Below are positions 58,667-64,000 of a stretch of DNA of 64,000 nt, in pieces. A program made the translations under genes and the position numbers. A model generated the notes under the pieces. It saw only the letters and a list, made by a program, of their open reading frames with translations, did no database searches and was not told where the DNA came from. Position 1 is the stretch's first letter. Each line of letters starts with the position of its first letter. The stretch comes from an uncultured Pseudomonadota bacterium. Its GTDB lineage: Bacteria > Pseudomonadota > Gammaproteobacteria > Steroidobacterales > Steroidobacteraceae. The stretch spans positions 60,476 through 124,475 of the forward strand of contig CAILZL010000033.1 in NCBI GenBank assembly GCA_903838705.1, in the 5' to 3' direction.

Positions 58667-61600
58667 TTAATTACAGCTCACACTGACATTGGTCACATTA
58701 GCACCATTTGGATAATTTGTGATGTTGCCTGAACCGCTGCTGACAGTGCAGGTCTGACCAGCAGGCTGAGAGGCCACTGTCACCGTATAAGCTCCACCAT
58801 TAACGGTGGTCGGCATGGTAAAGCTGCCATTACCTGACAAGGTCAGCGGAGTCCCGCCATTCATCATCAATGTGACGAACTTTCCTGCCCCCAACCCTGT
58901 GACATTACCGCCCACCGAGTAGTGGTTATATACGAAGCCCAGTGGCGGAGCATCACCCTTGCATGAGTACTTATGATCAGCAGCCTGATCGTCACCCGGC
59001 TGCGCAGGCAGGCTGTAGCTGAATGCCACTTCACCGTTCGAATGACCGGCGAGAGAGTCATACAGAGCCTTGTTCGCATCCAGCATGAGGTCAATGCTTC
59101 TGAAGGTGCGGATATACTGTAATTTCACCAGTTGTGGCGATACCGTCACATGGATGTACCCGGCACCCGGCATGACAACGCTCTGATTACCATTGTATTG
59201 GCCATAGCCACTGTACTCTGCCGGGAATGCCGGGATGGTTGGCGGCGCATAAGCGCTGCAGTTGTAGGACCAGTAGCTGTTATCTGCCGGATTGGCTACC
59301 GACTGATAAACAACGCCATCCACCGTTTCACGGGCAAATGTATGGTCGTGCGCCTGGAAGAAAATCGTCGCGCCGTTCGGGTCCTTGTTATCCACCAGCA
59401 ACTGATGTATCGGTTTGCTCCAGGTCGGGCGGTTAGCTGCAAACTCACCCGTTCCATTGCCACCAAACTCACCTACCATTGTGTTGTTGGCACCGCCGCG
59501 ACCCGTACCATTGATGTGGTGAGTGAACAGGAACACATACTTCTTCCGGTTCGCACCGGCAGCCGTATTTCTTTCCAGCATGTTCTTTAACCAGAAATAC
59601 TGCGCATCACCCATCGTCTTACCCCACAGTACTTCGGTATCTTTACCCGGAGTACACAAAGACGAGCCAGTGGTACATGAATAAAGTCCTGTATCAACCG
59701 TATTCGGGGAATGCCAGTAAGGATCAATAGTGATGAACAGAGCATCACCCCATTCAAAGGCATAGTAGTCACGCAACAGGCCGTCACCGTCCACACCGGG
59801 ATAACCGTTTAGCGCAGGGTGACCAGTCGCAAACGATTCCGTATCACCTGAATAGAACCCGGAACCCATACCGGTAAAGTTGTTGTAATCAACTGGCAAT
59901 GGTTCAGGATAGAACTTGTTGCGCGCAGAGGCGGCAAACACGGCATTGTTATTGAATACACCACCCAGATTGACGTAATGAGTTTGCTCATGATTACCAT
60001 CAACCATGAACAAATGCGTGGAATGCGCCATCAATCCCAGATATTTCTGGCGCTGTTCGAGATAGGTACCTGAACCAGTCGCTTTCGTATCACCTTCACC
60101 AGTAGACAATTGTACAAATGGTGCAGTCAGTAACGAATATTGAGCAAAGCTGGCTGCAGTTCCACCCGGCCCATATACGGAGTACGGGAAGACTGAGTTC
60201 GATGGATAATTGGCAGTATCAAAATTCTGCACCATTTTTTCAGAGCTGAAGTCATCGCCCAGCATGAAGTACATGTCCGGCTGACGCTTGGCAATTTCAG
60301 CCATTGTCAGCTTGTACAGGTCTGAATGGAACATCTTGTCGTTGTAGCGCTCAGGATGCGAGTCACCCTGGACACCAAAGCTGAAGGTGCTGTTGGCAGC
60401 TCGCTGGGTATAGAACGAATGCTCATTACCGGCAACGAATGTTGAACCGCTGGCCGACTTGTAATTCACACGATAGAAATACTTGGTATTGGCAGCCAGA
60501 CCAGTCAACTTCACTTCGATAACCGGTTGCTTGCTACCAGCCGGATAAGCAGTAACAGGTGAATTTACCGTTGCAGACGATGTGTAGATGCCACCAGAAG
60601 TGGTGCTGTAGTCGACATATGCACTGCTACCCCAGTCACCCGTACCTGAATTGCCACCCAGGATACTGACGGTTACTGAACTTTCAGTAGGTTGACCGAG
60701 AACCACATTGTAATCAGACGATGCTGCACCAACGGCAGCACAGCTTACTGCCACATTGGTGACGTTAATATTACCCATGACACCTGAAGGATTCGTCAAT
60801 GAGCAGGTCTGACCGATGGGTTGAGTGTTGATCAGTACTGAATACAGATCACCGCTTGGTACAGTCGAATTGAATGTGAATGAAGCAGTACCTGAGGTCA
60901 GTTCCAGTGTCTGCTTACCCAACTGGAGTATCAGACCACCAGAATTGAGGTTTGAAACATTGCCGCCCACCTGATAGGTGTTATTGCTGCAAGCAACGCT
61001 GACACTGTTTACATTCGAACTGATACCGGAGCCGGAATTATTCAGCAGGAAGCAGGTCTGGCCAGCGGGCTGGCTGCCAATCGTCACAGAATAGTTGGCA
61101 CCAGAATTTAAAGCTGTGGCAAATGTGAACGAACCATTCGCGCCAACCACAAGGTTATCGCCACCATTGTTAAGCAAGGTCACTGAGCTGCTCAAGCCAG
61201 TGATGCTACCGCCTACTGTATAGGTATGTGTATCGGCCGCACAGGCAACACTGACATTTGTAACGTTAGTGTTATTGCCCGGGCTGGTGCCGGCTCCGTT
61301 AGTCACTGTACATACCTGACCTATTGGTTGTGAACCAACCGTCACAGAGTATGCAGTGCCAATTACCACCCTTGTTCCGAAGGTAAAGCTGCCATTGCCC
61401 AGCTGAATCAGAGCATCACCGCCATTATCCAGCAAGGTTACCGTCTTGCCCGAATCCAGACCGCTCACGGTGCCGCCGATTGAGCTGGCCAGAGAGTTAC
61501 TGACGCAGACAACACTTACATTGGTCACATCCTGGGTTCCGTCAAGCGTGACATTGCCATTTGTAACGGCACAAGCCTGAGTGGCGGGCTGAGTTGCAAC

Positions 61601-63607
61601 CACGCTATAGGAGCCGGCCGCCAATGGGCTGGGGAAGGTAAATCCAGTCGCACCGGGGTTCAGTACGACTGACTGGCTGCCAAGGTTCAGCGTCACTGCA
61701 GTTGCGATACCTGAGGCAGTTCCTCTGACATAGTAACTACCTGCTGCCTGTGCACCGCAAATCACGGTTACACCGGTGACCGCCTTGGTCACCACTCCCA
61801 TGCCATTTGATACCACACAGGGGTTCATACCGGCGTTGGTTGAAGTGATGTTATAGGTACTACCAGCAGCCTGAGTGGTTACAAATGTCCATGGATAGGA
61901 ATTTGCAGTACCGTTGGCGGACACAGATAGATTTTCAGTGCCGTTGTTACGTGTGTTAGTCAATGTCACCGTGTTGGAAGACATGCCACCTGGAGCGTAA
62001 GTACCGCTGACCGCGAATGTATTGCTGGAACAGGTAACGATTACACCCCACACATTGGCATTCAGGTTGGTTCCAGAACCAAAACTGACTGCACAGGTCT
62101 GACCTGCCGGCTGTGCACTGATAGTCACCGCATATGCAGAACCAAAATTCAGCGGAGTTGTGAAGATGAATCCGCCATCTGCATTGACAGTGATTTCATT
62201 GCCACCGTTATTCTGCAGTTTCAATGTGCCTGAAAGACCAAAAACGTTACCCGCAATGGTATAGGTGCTGGTAACACAGGAAACGCTTACTGAGGTCACA
62301 TTAGTGGACACAATCGTTCCGGAACCATTGGTCACCGAGCAGGTCTGGCCGGCAGGCTGGGCGTCAATTAATACCAGGTAGCCGGTATCAGCGAGGACGG
62401 GTGTCGGGAAGGTGAATGAACCACTGCTGCTCAAAGTGATCATTTCACCGTTGTTTTCAATCGTCAGTGAACCTGCCAGATTCGAAACCGAGCCGCCCAC
62501 GGTGTAGCTGTTAGTTGAGCAGGAAACGCTGACAGAGGTAACGTTGCCACCGCTCACCGTACCAGAACCATTATTTACCAGACAGGTCTGACCTGCAGGC
62601 TGGTTACCGACGGTCACACCATAGGTTGCACCGTTAGATGAGGCTGCGGTGAAGGTGAACGTACCATTGGCTGAAACAGTCAGGGCGTTGCTACCGTTAT
62701 TCAGCAGGGTGACTGACTTACCAGTGCCAAGACCGATGATATTGCCACCCACTGTGTAGGTGGATGGCGAGCAGGACACATTGGCATCAGTTACGTTGGT
62801 AGAACCAATAGTGCCTGTTGAATTCCCAGACAGGGAACAGCTCAGCCCGGAAGGCTGAGTCTGAATCGTCACTGTATAGTTCGAACCGGAAGTCAGTGCA
62901 GTTGAGAACACATAGTAGCCCGCATCATTTGAAACAATCTTGGTACCGGTACCATTCAATTTAAGGATCAGGCCTGAAGCTGTGAGGCCGGATACTGAGC
63001 CGCCTACTGTGTAGGTCTTTTCGCAGTTCACATTCGCATTAGTGACAGAGCCACCGATAGTGCCTGTACCGTTGGTGACGGTGCAGCTATAGCCTGCAGG
63101 CTGTATGCCCACACTCACCGCATAGGGTGCTCCGTTGGGCAGTGAGGTAGAGAAAGCATATGAACTCGCACCACTGGCAATAATCTTAGTTGCAGCATTA
63201 TTCAGCTTAAGCACCAGTCCAGGAATGGACAGACCAGTGACCGTGCCGCCAACGGTGAAAGAACTGACGCAATTGACGCTGATATTAGTGACATTCTGGC
63301 TTACGGTGCCTGAACCATTGGCGACAGAGCAAAGCTGACCGCCCGGCTGAACGGCAATAGTTACCGAGTAGCTGGAACCTGAAGCAAGCGGTGTCGCAAA
63401 AGTGAAATCACCATTGCTACTCAGCGGCAGGGAATCACTGCCGTTATTCACCAGGATAACTGTCTTGCCTGCACCGAGCCCGGTAAGACCACCTGAACTG
63501 GCCGCTTCGCCGCCAACGGTGTAAGTGACTTGCGCTTCGGCAACAGAGATGAACGCGCACGAGCATATAGCTATGATTGCTAATATGTGCCTGATTATGA
63601 ACTTCAT
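58667..63607 (-). CDS. Secreted repeat protein with metallophosphoesterase domain (copy B)
   Basis: 1646 residues from the ATG at 63607, chosen because CGGGGATCAAT precedes it and it opens the signal peptide MKFIIRHILAIIAICSCAFI (cleavage near residue 25). Eleven two-cysteine repeats are followed by an FN3-like domain with LTGLAANTKYFYRVNYKS and the phosphoesterase domain with QGDSHPER, FMLGDDFS, VDGNHEQ, FTHHING and FQAHDH. One more repeat follows the catalytic domain. GHDH of the other copies is AHDH here, although both metal-binding histidines remain. Most repeats pair one-to-one with those of copy A. Substrate unknown. Confidence 0.87.
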   Translation of the reverse strand: MKFIIRHILAIIAICSCAFISVAEAQVTYTVGGEAASSGGLTGLGAGKTVILVNNGSDSLPLSSNGDFTFATPLASGSSYSVTIAVQPGGQLCSVANGSGTVSQNVTNISVNCVSSFTVGGTVTGLSIPGLVLKLNNAATKIIASGASSYAFSTSLPNGAPYAVSVGIQPAGYSCTVTNGTGTIGGSVTNANVNCEKTYTVGGSVSGLTASGLILKLNGTGTKIVSNDAGYYVFSTALTSGSNYTVTIQTQPSGLSCSLSGNSTGTIGSTNVTDANVSCSPSTYTVGGNIIGLGTGKSVTLLNNGSNALTVSANGTFTFTAASSNGATYGVTVGNQPAGQTCLVNNGSGTVSGGNVTSVSVSCSTNSYTVGGSVSNLAGSLTIENNGEMITLSSSGSFTFPTPVLADTGYLVLIDAQPAGQTCSVTNGSGTIVSTNVTSVSVSCVTSTYTIAGNVFGLSGTLKLQNNGGNEITVNADGGFIFTTPLNFGSAYAVTISAQPAGQTCAVSFGSGTNLNANVWGVIVTCSSNTFAVSGTYAPGGMSSNTVTLTNTRNNGTENLSVSANGTANSYPWTFVTTQAAGSTYNITSTNAGMNPCVVSNGMGVVTKAVTGVTVICGAQAAGSYYVRGTASGIATAVTLNLGSQSVVLNPGATGFTFPSPLAAGSYSVVATQPATQACAVTNGNVTLDGTQDVTNVSVVCVSNSLASSIGGTVSGLDSGKTVTLLDNGGDALIQLGNGSFTFGTRVVIGTAYSVTVGSQPIGQVCTVTNGAGTSPGNNTNVTNVSVACAADTHTYTVGGSITGLSSSVTLLNNGGDNLVVGANGSFTFATALNSGANYSVTIGSQPAGQTCFLLNNSGSGISSNVNSVSVACSNNTYQVGGNVSNLNSGGLILQLGKQTLELTSGTASFTFNSTVPSGDLYSVLINTQPIGQTCSLTNPSGVMGNINVTNVAVSCAAVGAASSDYNVVLGQPTESSVTVSILGGNSGTGDWGSSAYVDYSTTSGGIYTSSATVNSPVTAYPAGSKQPVIEVKLTGLAANTKYFYRVNYKSASGSTFVAGNEHSFYTQRAANSTFSFGVQGDSHPERYNDKMFHSDLYKLTMAEIAKRQPDMYFMLGDDFSSEKMVQNFDTANYPSNSVFPYSVYGPGGTAASFAQYSLLTAPFVQLSTGEGDTKATGSGTYLEQRQKYLGLMAHSTHLFMVDGNHEQTHYVNLGGVFNNNAVFAASARNKFYPEPLPVDYNNFTGMGSGFYSGDTESFATGHPALNGYPGVDGDGLLRDYYAFEWGDALFITIDPYWHSPNTVDTGLYSCTTGSSLCTPGKDTEVLWGKTMGDAQYFWLKNMLERNTAAGANRKKYVFLFTHHINGTGRGGANNTMVGEFGGNGTGEFAANRPTWSKPIHQLLVDNKDPNGATIFFQAHDHTFARETVDGVVYQSVANPADNSYWSYNCSAYAPPTIPAFPAEYSGYGQYNGNQSVVMPGAGYIHVTVSPQLVKLQYIRTFRSIDLMLDANKALYDSLAGHSNGEVAFSYSLPAQPGDDQAADHKYSCKGDAPPLGFVYNHYSVGGNVTGLGAGKFVTLMMNGGTPLTLSGNGSFTMPTTVNGGAYTVTVASQPAGQTCTVSSGSGNITNYPNGANVTNVSVSCN

Positions 63608-63925
63608 ATTGATCCCCGTTGAATATATCGAATTGTTCATTTTTCAATCCAGTTTCTTATTATTGAGTAATTTACTCCCCCTGTTACTTGAGGGTTTGGA
63701 TTAATTACTGAGCTTAGCTTAATAGCTTTCTCAGCAGAATGCGATACAAGCTTCCCAAGCGAACCATCTTCTGTGTTACATAACAGAATCAATATAAAAA
63801 ATGAACACACCAATATCGAAAAGAACTATAAGAATCAGTCTTTTAGCCTGACCCACATCCATAAAAAAGGCGGCTGACTTTTCAGTCAACCGCCCTGTTC
63901 AGTTCAGGCGATCAGTGCGTGTTGG
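63608..63925. other. Intergenic region between phosphoesterase copies B and C
   Basis: It holds the copy B leader, including GTTACATAAC at 63775-63784, and the terminator of copy C. No gene is seen. Confidence 0.5.
63863..63894 (-). terminator. Intrinsic terminator of phosphoesterase copy C
   Basis: A GGCGGTTGAC/GTCAGCCGCC stem with a 6-nt loop is followed by U6 in the minus-strand RNA, about 30 nt after the copy C stop. It is the third copy of the same hairpin in this cluster. Confidence 0.88.
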
Positions 63926-64000
63926 CTAGTTACAGCTGACACTGACATTGGTGATATTCGCACCATTGGGGTAGCTGCCAACACTGCCAGTAGCATTGCT
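63926..64000 (-). CDS. Partial third paralogue, C-terminal end of a repeat protein (copy C)
   Basis: Only the last 24 codons are in the window. They end in SYPNGANITNVSVSCN and a TAG stop, almost the same as the last residues of copy B (NYPNGANVTNVSVSCN). The gene therefore carries the C-terminal repeat. The rest, including any phosphoesterase domain, lies beyond the window, so the full architecture is inferred from similarity. Confidence 0.8.
   Translation of the reverse strand, partial: SNATGSVGSYPNGANITNVSVSCN

Overview
The window is a stretch of a non-enteric gammaproteobacterial chromosome with moderate GC content. The evidence is gene content and order: pyrG-kdsA-eno-ftsB-ispD-ispF-truD followed by surE-pcm-nlpD is the classic gammaproteobacterial order, and comEC-exbB-exbD-msbA-lpxK-(Trm112)-kdsB is a common lipid A/Kdo neighbourhood in the same class. 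AddAB-type recombination helicase-nuclease genes are present in the window. All calls come from reading protein motifs and DNA patterns; no database search was run.

Layout. (1) 1-8.4 kb: a yccA-like membrane protein, then a long minus-strand run for lipid A and Kdo synthesis and export (msbA, lpxK, kdsB), an ExbB/ExbD motor pair and comEC. (2) 8.5-18.9 kb: a small plus-strand pair (DUF2062 and Mth938-like), then nlpD, pcm and surE, an Smr endonuclease gene on the opposite strand, and the truD-to-pyrG run (MEP isoprenoid enzymes, divisome, glycolysis, Kdo-8-P, CTP). (3) 19-24 kb: class I fumarase, a visibly AT-richer abortive-infection-type gene, and glycogen phosphorylase. (4) 24.2-34.5 kb: a guanidine nitrogen-assimilation module. 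Allophanate hydrolase, a urea/guanidine carboxylase and the two DUF1989 subunits lie on the minus strand. A three-gene ABC importer lies on the plus strand. The shared 0.55-kb divergent region holds a guanidine-I (ykkC) riboswitch and two good matches to sigma-54 promoters. (5) 34.5-47 kb: addA/addB, alaA, mazG, a CoA-type Nudix hydrolase, fumC, an esterase and a glycine-rich RRM protein. (6) 47.3-64 kb: gamma-glutamyltransferase, then a family of very large secreted proteins. Each consists of a chain of ~80-residue two-cysteine repeats, an FN3-like domain and a calcineurin-like metallophosphoesterase domain. One is on the plus strand (with a 40-serine linker) and three are in tandem on the minus strand, the last cut by the window edge. 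GIY-YIG and VTT-domain genes sit between them.

How the parts work together. In region 4 the proposed route is guanidine import, carboxylation, deimination by the DUF1989 pair to allophanate, and hydrolysis to ammonia and CO2. Nitrogen limitation (sigma-54) would act on both arms and guanidine (riboswitch) on the importer arm. Region 6 is the least explained part of the window. The paralogues align repeat for repeat, carry related leaders and related terminators, and differ by gain or loss of repeats, so they look like a recently expanding family of surface or secreted phosphoesterases of unknown substrate.
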